Shown: positions 6,451 to 13,497, numbered from the stretch's first letter. The stretch: DNA of 16,253 nt from Oscillospiraceae bacterium (GCA_017481325.1 JAFUPG010000066.1:1-16253), one strand, 5' to 3'. The notes: a model not told the origin generated them from the letters alone. Numbers and translations are program-made.

Positions 6451-6479
6451 AGTATACCATAGGGATCATAGCTTGTCAA
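6451..6479 (-). promoter_or_regulatory. Promoter of psuK-psuG with a repeated CATAG in the spacer
   Basis: On the minus strand, TTGACA (6474-6479), a 17-bp spacer and TATACT (6451-6456). On the plus strand CATAG occurs twice, at 6458-6462 and 6467-6471, 9 bp apart, inside the spacer. This is a plausible, unproven site for the kinase's HTH domain. Confidence 0.8.
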
Positions 6480-6635
6480 GTCAATAATAAGCAAATATTT
6501 ATAAATTTTAATAAATGTTTATTTCGTGGGTTTGTATTCCTGCAAAGGTGTTCCTCCGGCATGGATTTGGGATATATATGCCGTCAAACATCTGTCTGTC
6601 GGCGGAGCCGGGAAGGGTTTGATTGGGGTATGGGA

Positions 6636-6670
6636 AAGAGGCTGCTGCAAAGCTTTTGCAGCAGCCTCTT
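6636..6670 (-). terminator. Hairpin terminator after the ECF sigma operon
   Basis: A 16-bp perfect stem (6636-6651 with 6655-6670) and 3-nt loop. It lies about 30 bases past the last gene of the minus-strand sigma-factor operon. The U tail is short, so release may rely on the strong stem. Confidence 0.6.
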
Positions 6671-6701
6671 GTGCTTGATTTATGGATGGGGTTTGAGTTG
6701 C

Positions 6702-7166
6702 TCAGGTAATTTTTACAACGAGGGAATAGTAGTATTCTGTCTCGTCGCTGCCGTCACTTTCTTGAGCGTAAAACGCAAAGGAGGCGTAGTAATTTGCGCC
6801 TACATCTGCGGAATAGTCGGTACTAAAGGAAAAAAACATCGTATTGGTTCCCAGGGTAGAGGGACTGCTGTAAGCATTGTAAGAATGCACCATGGAATAG
6901 CCGGCGCTGTTGGGCAACTCCTTATAGATGGCAACGCTGGTCGCCCCCAACTTCGCCATCGTGTCCGTGGCTATGACTTTGAAGTAAATATGGAGCTTTC
7001 CATTCCCGATAGGGGAGGCCTCATATCGAATATTATTGAAGAAATCGCTTGCCTGAGGAGAAATGCCGGAATCCGGCACCTCCGCCGCTGCGGCAGGAGA
7101 GATGCATCCCAGCAGGCAGGCAGATAAAAGAAGGAAAAGCAGAGTCTTACGGAGGAAGGATTTCAT
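6702..7166 (-). CDS. Small secreted protein, DUF6147-like
   Basis: A 154-residue protein with an N-terminal signal: positive start (MKSFLRK), a hydrophobic core at 9-21, and AAAA before residue 29, a signal peptidase I site. An LLGC at 18-21 resembles a lipobox, so lipid anchoring is a weaker alternative. The mature part begins near SPQASDFF, then GNGKLHIYFKVIATDTMAKLGATSVAIYK in two adjacent strands (residues 54-82), and ends with FYAQESDGSDETEYYYS. This pattern fits small exported DUF6147 proteins of Clostridia, of unknown function. AGGAG lies 8 nt before the ATG, and the gap to the preceding gene is only 11 bases. Its place in an ECF operon suggests a cell-envelope role; that is inference. 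Confidence 0.75.
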   Translation of the reverse strand: MKSFLRKTLLFLLLSACLLGCISPAAAAEVPDSGISPQASDFFNNIRYEASPIGNGKLHIYFKVIATDTMAKLGATSVAIYKELPNSAGYSMVHSYNAYSSPSTLGTNTMFFSFSTDYSADVGANYYASFAFYAQESDGSDETEYYYSLVVKIT

Positions 7167-7177
7167 AATATCTACTC

Positions 7178-8089
7178 CTATGGGATCGAATCCACCATTT
7201 TCCTTGCCTCTTCCTCCGTAAAGTTACCAGAGATGCTGCACTCCAGATCGCCCTCAAACCAAATGATTTGCAACTTCTCGTTGTTACGCAGGAAGTAATA
7301 CATAGTCCCATCCTTGACACAGGTAGCAACCCCTCCCTCATTTGCATGATAATAGGAGCGGTATGTTGTACCCGGGTTGGGGTAGTAGGAATAGTCGAAG
7401 TTAACTTTCCCACCGTCATAAGTGTAGGCTGCATCCACAGAGAAATTCTCGCCCTCGGACTCCACATAGAGCTGATCTAAGGTGAGCTCTCCGGGTAAGT
7501 ATTGGGGCAGGTGGGGCTGCACACCGAAGCTTGCCAGGGCCTCCTTTAATTCGGCAAAGGCAGGCGTATAGGCGGCCGGCGTGAGCGCCTCGTCTGTTTC
7601 CCGGACGGGGTTCGGCATATCTTCAGAGAGGGGAAGGAAGCGCACCGTGCCATGGTTCCAGCGGAGCATACGGTCATAGAGCCGTGCGCCAAAGGCCGCA
7701 CCGGCGCAGCAAAGCAGCGCCGCAATCAGGGCGGCAATGGCCAGTCCACGGAGGATCCGGTTCACGGGTTTCCTGGGGGTATTCTTTTGGGAAGAAGCGT
7801 AAATTGGTGGAGACTCAGGCACGACGTCGGTCTCGGTTTCGAAGGCGGTTCCACAGTAGTTTTCCCAGAACTCCTCCTGACGTACGGAGCGTTCTTCCTC
7901 CGTGAGCGTGTAAGGATATTCCGTTTTTTCGCTCATCACCTCCAATATTCTTTCCATAGAGGCATCCCTTTGGGCAGACCCGGGCTGCTCAGACAGCTGC
8001 AACAATAAATCATTCAGCTCATCAAAGCCCATGCGCTGCAGGCGCTCTATTTCATTTGCGGAACGGTGTTCAAACTTTTGCCCTGACAT
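7178..8089 (-). CDS. Membrane protein with DUF4367 domain, putative anti-sigma factor
   Basis: A 303-residue single-pass protein. Residues 1-111 are hydrophilic and probably cytoplasmic, residues 112-137 form one membrane segment (Ala/Leu-rich), and the outside part ends in a DUF4367-like domain from about 195 to 303. The C-terminal pattern IIWFEGDLECSISGNF then EEEARKMVDSI is characteristic of that domain. No zinc-binding HxxxCxxC motif is visible in the N-terminal part. The gene lies 63 bases downstream of an ECF sigma factor, the usual position of its membrane-bound inhibitor. The ATG at 8089 is chosen because AGGAGG sits 8 nt upstream; a longer frame starting at a GTG at 8140 has no ribosome site. 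Confidence 0.75.
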   Translation of the reverse strand: MSGQKFEHRSANEIERLQRMGFDELNDLLLQLSEQPGSAQRDASMERILEVMSEKTEYPYTLTEEERSVRQEEFWENYCGTAFETETDVVPESPPIYASSQKNTPRKPVNRILRGLAIAALIAALLCCAGAAFGARLYDRMLRWNHGTVRFLPLSEDMPNPVRETDEALTPAAYTPAFAELKEALASFGVQPHLPQYLPGELTLDQLYVESEGENFSVDAAYTYDGGKVNFDYSYYPNPGTTYRSYYHANEGGVATCVKDGTMYYFLRNNEKLQIIWFEGDLECSISGNFTEEEARKMVDSIP

Positions 8090-8103
8090 ATCTGTGCCCT
8101 CCT

Positions 8104-8119
8104 CTACTATTAATATCGG
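8104..8119. repeat. Leader repeat, copy 1 (before the DUF4367 gene)
   Basis: On the minus strand this reads CCGATATTAATAGTAG just before the ribosome site. A 13-of-16 match stands at 8666-8681 in the same orientation, just before the sigma-factor start. Confidence 0.35.
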
Positions 8120-8152
8120 AAATGAAGCCGGAAAATTCACTTCTTTTTTTGA

Positions 8153-8662
8153 TTATTTTAAAAATTTTTCTAATTTTTGATGAATTCTGCGCAGCCGCAT
8201 GGACAGAGCGGAGCGTTTGATGCCCATTTCACGGCATAAATCCGAGGGGCACTCCCCGTCGATATAGATCCGGCTAGCCAGATGCTGATCCTCCGGCGAC
8301 AAATGTGCCGACAGAAACAGCCGAAACTCCGTATTTTCCGTGTCACACGCTTCCGTGCGACGCTCCGTCAGCCGTTGCTGCAGCTGCCGGAGGCGCTGTT
8401 CCTCCCGAAGGCTGTCGGTCAGCTTATTCTGCAGCACTCGGAAGAGCCAGGCTCTGGGGTGCTCCATGGCTTGCAGCGCCTCCGCCTGCTCCCAGGCCAC
8501 GGTGAAGCTTAGCTGCACAGCGTCGTGCGCCAACTCCTCCAGCATTCCCCCGGTGAGGCCCAGCTTGTGCAGCCGCCAACAGGCATGATTGTATAAGGGC
8601 AAGTATTGCTCGGCATACAGCCGGTCAAACCATGCCCTGTTTGTCCTCTCTTGCTCTGTCAT
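8153..8662 (-). CDS. ECF-type RNA polymerase sigma factor
   Basis: A 169-residue protein with the two-domain layout of extracytoplasmic-function sigma factors. Residues about 20-92 form region 2 (LYNHACWRLHKLG, then HPRAWLFRVLQNKLTD), which binds the -10 element and core enzyme. Residues about 119-167 form region 4 (SPEDQHLASRIYIDGE, then LCREMGIKRSALSMRLRRI), the -35-recognising helix-turn-helix. Regions 1.1 and 3 are absent, as expected. The ATG follows AGGGG by a short gap. It has its own sigma-A-like promoter and heads an operon with a DUF4367 membrane protein and a secreted protein, suggesting an envelope-sensing switch. The signal is unknown. Confidence 0.88.
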   Translation of the reverse strand: MTEQERTNRAWFDRLYAEQYLPLYNHACWRLHKLGLTGGMLEELAHDAVQLSFTVAWEQAEALQAMEHPRAWLFRVLQNKLTDSLREEQRLRQLQQRLTERRTEACDTENTEFRLFLSAHLSPEDQHLASRIYIDGECPSDLCREMGIKRSALSMRLRRIHQKLEKFLK

Positions 8663-8665
8663 AAG

Positions 8666-8681
8666 CTACCCCTAATATCGG
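8666..8681. repeat. Leader repeat, copy 2 (before the ECF sigma gene)
   Basis: On the minus strand CCGATATTAGGGGTAG, matching 8104-8119 at 13 of 16 positions; its 3' half includes the sigma gene's ribosome site. See the matching copy before the DUF4367 gene. Confidence 0.35.
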
Positions 8682-8692
8682 TTGGTTCTTTC

Positions 8693-8721
8693 ATTCTAAG
8701 ACTTTCCTGCTTTTTCGTCAA
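8693..8721 (-). promoter_or_regulatory. Sigma-A-type promoter of the ECF sigma operon
   Basis: On the minus strand, TTGACG (8716-8721), 17 bp, TAGAAT (8693-8698). Housekeeping transcription of the sigma operon is therefore likely, in addition to any autoregulation. Confidence 0.75.
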
Positions 8722-8747
8722 GTAAAAAAACCGGATTGCCGAAAGGA

Positions 8748-8776
8748 TTGACAGAGATTTCGTTCTGTGATAAACT
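8748..8776 (+). promoter_or_regulatory. Promoter of the lipoprotein gene pair
   Basis: TTGACA (8748-8753), 17 bp, TAAACT (8771-8776), with a TG one base upstream of the -10 (extended -10). It is divergent from the sigma-factor promoter, the two -35 boxes being 26 bp apart. Confidence 0.78.
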
Positions 8777-8812
8777 GAATTTGACCGATTTTCATCTTGA
8801 GGAGGGATTCTT

Positions 8813-9673
8813 GTGAGAAAATATACATCCTTTCTGATGCTGCTTTTGGCGCTGTGGATGCTCTGCTCCTGCGCCTTCCTTCCCCGGCTCCCGGAGAGCA
8901 GCACTGTGCCTGCCGACACAGCACCCTCCACCACCGAAGCCACCGCCCCTTCCACCACCGAATCCACCGCCCCTTCCACCACCGAAGCCCCGACAGAGCC
9001 GCCAACGGAAACCGAGCCCTCTACAGAGCCTCTGCCGGAGCACTCGCCCCTGTATCTGCCGGAGTACACGGTGGAGGATGTGATCACCTATTTTAATGAG
9101 GTGGTTTTATCCGTGGAATACAACAACGGCGACGGCGACCCCTCGCTGGTGCAAAAATGGATCTCTCCCATATACTACCACCTGGAGGGCAGCCCCTCGG
9201 AGCAGGATCTTCAGACACTGGAGGACTTTCTCGCCCAGCTGAATGAGATACCCGGTTTTCCGGGGCTCTATCCGGCAGAGGAGGGGGATTTTGCCAATCT
9301 TACCCTGTACTTTGTGGAGCGTGAACCCTTTGAGGAACGCTTCTCCCAGGCGGTTCACGGTGACTTTGCCAACGGCGCTGTGGAATTCTGGTACTACACC
9401 GATAGCAACGAGATCCACACCGCCAGCATCGGCATCTGTCTGGATGTTGACCAGAGCGCCCGACTGAGCATTTTGCCGGAGGAGATCATCAATATGCTGG
9501 GCATCACCGATACCGTTCTGCGTGAGGACAGCATCGTCTACCAGTATTCCGATGAGAACACCGGCCTCAGCGACATGGATCTGCTGATTCTTAAGCTCCT
9601 TTATGACCCCAGAATCCAATGCGGCATGGATGCAGCCGCTTGTGAAGAGATCCTGCGGGAGCTGTACTACTGA
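8813..9673 (+). CDS. Lipoprotein with Thr/Pro-rich linker, DUF2927-like domain
   Basis: A 286-residue predicted lipoprotein. The signal sequence ends in the lipobox LCSC with C20 as the lipidated residue. Residues about 28-76 are a Ser/Thr/Pro/Glu linker built from 8-residue repeats (APSTTEAT-like), a typical wall-spanning spacer. From about 84 onwards is a globular domain; the stretch ILPEEIINMLGI followed by LSDMDLLILKLLYDPRI and a GM motif resembles the DUF2927 C-terminal signature, a family of unknown function. Initiation is at GTG 8813 with GGAGGG upstream. It shares a divergent promoter region with the ECF sigma operon and is followed after 14 bases by a small cytoplasmic gene. Domain assignment is from memory and moderately sure; surface location is firmer. 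Confidence 0.78.
   Translation: MRKYTSFLMLLLALWMLCSCAFLPRLPESSTVPADTAPSTTEATAPSTTESTAPSTTEAPTEPPTETEPSTEPLPEHSPLYLPEYTVEDVITYFNEVVLSVEYNNGDGDPSLVQKWISPIYYHLEGSPSEQDLQTLEDFLAQLNEIPGFPGLYPAEEGDFANLTLYFVEREPFEERFSQAVHGDFANGAVEFWYYTDSNEIHTASIGICLDVDQSARLSILPEEIINMLGITDTVLREDSIVYQYSDENTGLSDMDLLILKLLYDPRIQCGMDAAACEEILRELYY
8921..8989 (+). repeat. 24-bp tandem repeat, about 2.9 copies, inside the lipoprotein gene
   Basis: Units start at 8921, 8945 and 8969 and each encodes an APSTTE-type octapeptide. Copies differ at a few bases. The repeat number could change by slippage in frame, altering linker length. Confidence 0.8.
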
Positions 9674-9687
9674 TTGGGGGCATTTTT

Positions 9688-10119
9688 ATGGCAAAGCGTG
9701 ACATTATTCCGGAGGATATTCTGTACTACGGCCGCTGCTACGAGGAAGGGCGGCAGCTTTGGTGGTTTGATCTTGAGGCGCACAGGGTAATTTCTACGGA
9801 AGAGCTGGAGGCGCTTTACGGCCGGAACGGAGCGGAGCCCATTTCAGAGGATTCGGCCTTTCTTCCCCTTTTTCAGACAAATATGCTGCAGCTGCAAAAA
9901 GCATTTATGAAGGACTTTCCGGAACACACCGTGGAAAAGATCATGGCAGCGAGAAAGGTCTCTTATGCTGTGGCTTTTAACATCTTTGTTGAGACACCGC
10001 CGGAGATTTTCCGCCGCTGGAAAGACTTTGAGCGGGAACATCTGCTGCAGGATGCCGTCGCCTGGTGCAAGGCCAACCGGCTCCCCTACAGGAGGAAGGA
10101 TGCATCAGCCCGGGGCTGA
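9688..10119 (+). CDS. Small hypothetical protein, possibly UPF0158-like
   Basis: A 143-residue protein without signal peptide or membrane segment. An early LWWFDLEAHRVIS strand-turn (24-36), a middle part with FLPLFQ, and a C-terminal stretch RRWKDFEREHLLQDAVAWCK (109-128) recall UPF0158 proteins, which share a DLE-G-x-I start and a RF-K-x-L/AxxWL end. I am not certain of this match. The ATG at 9688 follows GGGGG, 14 bases after the lipoprotein stop, so the two are probably co-transcribed. No catalytic motif can be pointed out, and no terminator follows clearly before the next promoter. Confidence 0.65.
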   Translation: MAKRDIIPEDILYYGRCYEEGRQLWWFDLEAHRVISTEELEALYGRNGAEPISEDSAFLPLFQTNMLQLQKAFMKDFPEHTVEKIMAARKVSYAVAFNIFVETPPEIFRRWKDFEREHLLQDAVAWCKANRLPYRRKDASARG

Positions 10120-10168
10120 AGGAAGCTCCGCAGAAATTGCTCTTCCTGAAAATATTTTTCAAAATCCC

Positions 10169-10197
10169 TTGACAGGGCTGCTTCCTTATGATATATT
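10169..10197 (+). promoter_or_regulatory. Promoter of the riboswitch-flotillin unit
   Basis: TTGACA (10169-10174), 17 bp, TATATT (10192-10197), with TG one base before the -10. A 15-bp near-palindrome, TGAAAATATTTTTCA (10147-10161), lies 7 bp upstream of the -35 and could be an operator. Confidence 0.8.
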
Positions 10198-10203
10198 TAA
10201 TCC

Positions 10204-10315
10204 ATCAAGAGGGAGTAGTTGCACTGCTTCGCTGCAGTGGTGCCTCCGCCAACAGTACGATCGTTCCGATCTGGCGGATGCAGATCTTCTGACAAAAGAT
10301 TCAACAAGACTTTTC
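10204..10315 (+). ncRNA. yybP-ykoY-type (manganese) riboswitch aptamer, putative
   Basis: The leader begins with AAGAGGGAGTAG (10207-10218) and ends with AACAAGACTTTT (10303-10314). These match the two most conserved strands of the yybP-ykoY aptamer (GGGGAGUAG and GCAAGACCUUU). They pair as P1 (10207-10211 with 10310-10314), and the next helix begins with TTG (10219-10221) pairing CAA (10302-10304), a compensatory change relative to the common C-G pair. Between them are a CACTGC/GCAGTG hairpin and a CCGCCA/TGGCGG arm capped by GATCG/CGATC. Family members bind Mn2+. P1 and the terminator stem share 10308-10314, so ligand binding should favour read-through. Assignment is by eye, not by covariance search. 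Confidence 0.62.
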
Positions 10316-10350
10316 ATTCGCTGCAGCGGGTGAAGAGTCTTTTTGCTTTT
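10306..10350 (+). terminator. Riboswitch expression-platform terminator
   Basis: A 16-bp stem with several G-U pairs (10306-10321 with 10326-10341), a TGCA loop, then TTTTTGCTTTTT. Its left strand contains the 3' strand of the aptamer's P1, making the two structures mutually exclusive. Confidence 0.82.
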
Positions 10351-10410
10351 TCTTGATGCGTACGCAAGTCGTTTATTCCCATGAAAATATTTAGAAAAGG
10401 AGAAATCATT

Positions 10411-11820
10411 ATGCCCAACATTTTCACAAATCCTGCGGTTTTGATCCCTGTGATCGCCGGTGTGCTGGTCATCATTCTGCTGGTGGCCGGCTACCTGAAA
10501 GCTCCCCCCGACACTGCCTACATCATCTCCGGTCTGGGCAAGCGCCGTATCCTCATCGGTAAGGCCGGCTGGCGTGTCCCCTTCTTTGAGCGTGTGGATA
10601 AGATCTCCCTGCGTGTGATGCAAGTGGACGTGAAAACCTCCGAAGCCGTGCCCACCAACGAGTTCATCAACGTCAGCGTGGACGGTGTGGCCAACGTGAA
10701 GGTCTCCTCCGATCCCGAGCTGCTGCTCCGTGCCTCTGAAGCCCTGTTGGGCATGAGCCGCCAGGAGCTGATCTCTCTGGTCACCCAGGTGCTGGAGGGT
10801 AATATGCGTGAGATCGTGGGCTCCGTTGGTCTGAAGGAAATGGTGCAGGATCGCCAGGGCGTTGCCAAGAAGATCACCGAGAATGTGGTGCCCGATATGC
10901 AGAAGCTGGGCATCGAAGTGGTCAACTTCAACATCCAGAGCTTCCGTGACAATGCCGGTACCATTGAGAACATGGGTATTGACAACGTGGAGCAGATCCG
11001 CAAGAATGCCCAGATCGCCAAGGCCAATGCCCAGCGTGACATCGCCATCGCCACCGCCGAGGCACAGCAGCAGGCCAATGCCATCCGTGTAGAGGCCGAC
11101 AAGAAGATCGCCGAGCAGAATGCTGACCTCCTGGTGCAGCAGGCCCAGATGAAGGTAGTAGCCGACACCAAGAAGGCTGATGCCGACGCCGCCTACTCCA
11201 TCCAGCAGGAGACCCAGCGTAAGACCATCGAAATCAGCCGTGCCAATGCGGACATTGCCCGCCGTGAAAAGGAAGCCGAGCTCATGGAGAAGGAAATTGC
11301 CCTCCAGGAGCGCAAGCTGGATGCGGAGATCCGCAAGCAGGCCGATGCCATGAAGTACAAGGCCGAGAAGGAAGCCGAGGCCGACCTGATCCGCCGTCAG
11401 AGAGACGCAGAGGCCAAGAAGTACGAGGCCATTCAGGAGGCAGAGGCCAAGAAGGCCGAAGCCGAGGCGCTGCGCTTTGCCATGGAGCAGGAGGCCGAAG
11501 GTATCCGTGCCCGTGGTCTGGCGGAGGCCGAGGCCATTGAGAAGAAGGCCGAAGCCCAGAAGAAGATGGGCGAAGCCTCCATTCTGGAAATGTACTTAAA
11601 TGCCCTGCCTGAGGTGGTCAAGGGCGCAGCCGCTCCCCTGGCACAGACCGACAAGATCGTTATGTACGGCGACGGCAACTCCACCCGTCTGATCAAGGAC
11701 ATCATGGGCAGCGCCAACCAGGTGGTGGACGGCCTGAAGGAGTCCACCGGCATCGATCTGCAGGCGCTGGTGGCAGGCTTCGCCGGCGGCAAGATCGCCC
11801 AGAAGAGCGAAGAGGAATAA
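10411..11820 (+). CDS. floT: Flotillin-like SPFH membrane-scaffold protein
   Basis: A 469-residue flotillin. One N-terminal membrane segment spans 9-29, an SPFH/band-7 domain about 30-200 (PPDTAYIISGLGKRRILIGK, then EFINVSVDGVANVKVSSDPE), a long Ala/Glu/Lys coiled coil about 195-385, and a C-terminal region ending EMYLNALPEVV and STGIDLQALVAGF. Length and layout match B. subtilis FloT (YuaG), which forms oligomers in membrane microdomains and influences fluidity and signalling. No NfeD-like partner gene is adjacent. The ATG at 10411 is selected because AGGAG sits 8 nt upstream; an in-frame ATG at 10381 lacks a site. Expression is probably controlled by the riboswitch and terminator upstream, which is unusual for this family as far as I know. 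Confidence 0.92.
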   Translation: MPNIFTNPAVLIPVIAGVLVIILLVAGYLKAPPDTAYIISGLGKRRILIGKAGWRVPFFERVDKISLRVMQVDVKTSEAVPTNEFINVSVDGVANVKVSSDPELLLRASEALLGMSRQELISLVTQVLEGNMREIVGSVGLKEMVQDRQGVAKKITENVVPDMQKLGIEVVNFNIQSFRDNAGTIENMGIDNVEQIRKNAQIAKANAQRDIAIATAEAQQQANAIRVEADKKIAEQNADLLVQQAQMKVVADTKKADADAAYSIQQETQRKTIEISRANADIARREKEAELMEKEIALQERKLDAEIRKQADAMKYKAEKEAEADLIRRQRDAEAKKYEAIQEAEAKKAEAEALRFAMEQEAEGIRARGLAEAEAIEKKAEAQKKMGEASILEMYLNALPEVVKGAAAPLAQTDKIVMYGDGNSTRLIKDIMGSANQVVDGLKESTGIDLQALVAGFAGGKIAQKSEEE

Positions 11821-11840
11821 TCTGTTCCCGAATAACGCAA

Positions 11841-11872
11841 GGAGCCGGTTCAGCAAATGCTGAACCGGCTCC
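11841..11872 (+). terminator. Hairpin terminator after the flotillin gene
   Basis: A 14-bp perfect stem (11841-11854 with 11859-11872) closing a 4-nt loop, 20 bases past the stop, followed by a loose T-rich tail. It may serve both converging units, since the def gene ends at 11947 on the other strand. Confidence 0.7.
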
Positions 11873-11946
11873 CGTTGATTTTCGTTCTTAGTCATCAGCT
11901 ATTAGCTCCACCGAAAAACCTCTGTTTGCCGGTAAGCCTTTTTAGA

Positions 11947-12360
11947 TCAGATCAGGATACCGTTGCAGTGGTCGATTTCGTGCTGGATCACCTGGGCTGT
12001 CCAGCCTTCAAAGGTTTTAATGCGCTGTTGGAACTGCTCATTTTGCCAGCGAAGCTTGATTTTACCATAGCGTTTGGTCTTCCGGGGGCCGCCCAGCAGG
12101 GACAGGCAGCCCTCCTCGGTGTCGTAGGGCTGCTCTGCCTTCAGCAGCTCCGGATTCAGCATGAGCACGGGCTTTTCTCCCTCAAAAAAGACGATCATGC
12201 GCTTCTGCACACCGATCATATTCCCCGCCATGCCGGCGCAGGTCTCCCGGTGTGCCAGAAGGGTATCCAAAAGATCATAGGCGGCAGGCAGATCCTCCGC
12301 CGTGGCAGGTTGAGACTTCCCGGCCAGCAGGATGGGATCGTGGATCAGTTCTTTTACCAT
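11947..12360 (-). CDS. def: Peptide deformylase (short form)
   Basis: A 137-residue peptide deformylase, which removes the formyl group from the N-terminal Met of new proteins at the ribosome. All three family motifs are present but in the variant form common in short clostridial enzymes: motif 1 as GMAGNMIGVQ (43-52), motif 2 EGCLS (83-87) with metal ligand C85, and motif 3 QHEIDH (126-131) with metal ligands H127 and H131 and catalytic E128. It is shorter than the roughly 165-residue E. coli enzyme because the C-terminal helix is missing. The ATG follows AGGAG. It lies 39 bases downstream of the metallophosphoesterase gene, likely in one operon. Confidence 0.93.
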   Translation of the reverse strand: MVKELIHDPILLAGKSQPATAEDLPAAYDLLDTLLAHRETCAGMAGNMIGVQKRMIVFFEGEKPVLMLNPELLKAEQPYDTEEGCLSLLGGPRKTKRYGKIKLRWQNEQFQQRIKTFEGWTAQVIQHEIDHCNGILI

Positions 12361-12399
12361 AAAAAAGACTCCTTGTCTGTGGGTTTTTCAGCCCTTTCG

Positions 12400-13497
12400 T
12401 CACCGGGGCAGGATCTCGATGAGCACATATTCCGAAGGGGCAGAGGTTTTGATAGGCCAGCCCCAGCCGGCGACACCGGAGGTGACGATGGCGACGCTGT
12501 CTTCATCCAACGCTGTCAGGCCGTAGTTGGCATCGTTAAAATGCACCAGCTTGTCCAGGAGATTGGCCGGCCAGATCTGGCCGCCGTGGGTGTGGCCGGA
12601 GAGCAAAAGATCCGTTCCCAAAGCGGCATTCTCCTCGTACTCACAGGGCTGGTGATCCAAAGTCAAAAGGAATGTGGCGGCATCTGCTTCGGAAAGTAGA
12701 TCGGAAAGCGCCGCTCTGCCATCCCGGCTGCGATCCTCTCTGCCGATGAGGGTCAGATCAGCGGTCAGGGGCAGCACCTCGTCCCGTAAAACCGTGATCC
12801 CCGCCGCCTCCATATGGGCCCGGAGATCCGCATCCGTAAAGGCGCTTTCCAAACCGTAGAAGGGGCGGTCGTGGTTGCCGTAGACATAGTAGGAGCCGTA
12901 GGTGCTTTCGATCTCGCCCAGGCTGCGGAACAGTTCCTCCATCTGGGCGTAGGTGGTGTTGTTATCCACCAGGTCGCCGCAGAGGATCACCACATCGGGC
13001 TGCTGCGCCGAGACCTCCCGGCACAATTCCGCCAAAGCTTCGCCATCCAGGGAGACACCGTAATGGATATCCGACAGCAGTGCCACCCGATAGCCCGGAA
13101 TGCGCTTGTCCGTGGTGACGGTGTAGTGGGTTTTGACCACGTTGTGCATATTGAAATAGCCCAACAGCAGAACGCAAAGGGTCAGCAGCACAGGCACAGC
13201 GCCGCTGCGATGGAGCTTCAGGAGGAATTTCGGCTCCTGTTTGGCGCATTTTTTGTAAACAAAATGGATCAGGCGGCAGAGCTCGTTCAAGAACAGCAGG
13301 TGCAGCAGCACCAGGAGCATCATAGAGGCAAAGTAGCAGCTGCCCAGCAAAACCGCCGTCAGCAGAGCGATGACAATGCGGTTTTTCCACCGGAAGACCT
13401 CCGCTCCCAGCGTCAGGAAAATGCGGCGGATAAAGCGGTAATAATAGACCGCCAGACTGCCAAGGCTCAACAGCAAAAGAATAAACAGGAAGGCCAC
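12400..13497 (-). CDS. Membrane metallophosphoesterase, YkuE/YaeI-like
   Basis: A 365-residue protein with three predicted membrane segments (about 1-20, 41-70 and 101-117) followed by a calcineurin-like phosphoesterase domain from about 135. Metal-binding motifs are complete: DIH (143-145), GDLVDN (174-179), GNHD (207-210) and GHTHGG (301-306). Relatives such as B. subtilis YkuE and E. coli YaeI/LpxH-like proteins act on membrane-linked phosphoesters; the substrate here is unknown. I place the start at a GTG (13497) with GAGG 8 nt upstream. A longer frame opening at a TTG at 13554 is rejected because that TTG is the -35 box of the gene's own promoter. Confidence 0.87.
   Translation of the reverse strand: MAFLFILLLLSLGSLAVYYYRFIRRIFLTLGAEVFRWKNRIVIALLTAVLLGSCYFASMMLLVLLHLLFLNELCRLIHFVYKKCAKQEPKFLLKLHRSGAVPVLLTLCVLLLGYFNMHNVVKTHYTVTTDKRIPGYRVALLSDIHYGVSLDGEALAELCREVSAQQPDVVILCGDLVDNNTTYAQMEELFRSLGEIESTYGSYYVYGNHDRPFYGLESAFTDADLRAHMEAAGITVLRDEVLPLTADLTLIGREDRSRDGRAALSDLLSEADAATFLLTLDHQPCEYEENAALGTDLLLSGHTHGGQIWPANLLDKLVHFNDANYGLTALDEDSVAIVTSGVAGWGWPIKTSAPSEYVLIEILPR

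Noticed and set aside
6561..7127. 188-codon plus-strand frame
   Set aside because: It reads through a terminator hairpin and then antisense to the secreted protein gene, which has a clear signal peptide and ribosome site.
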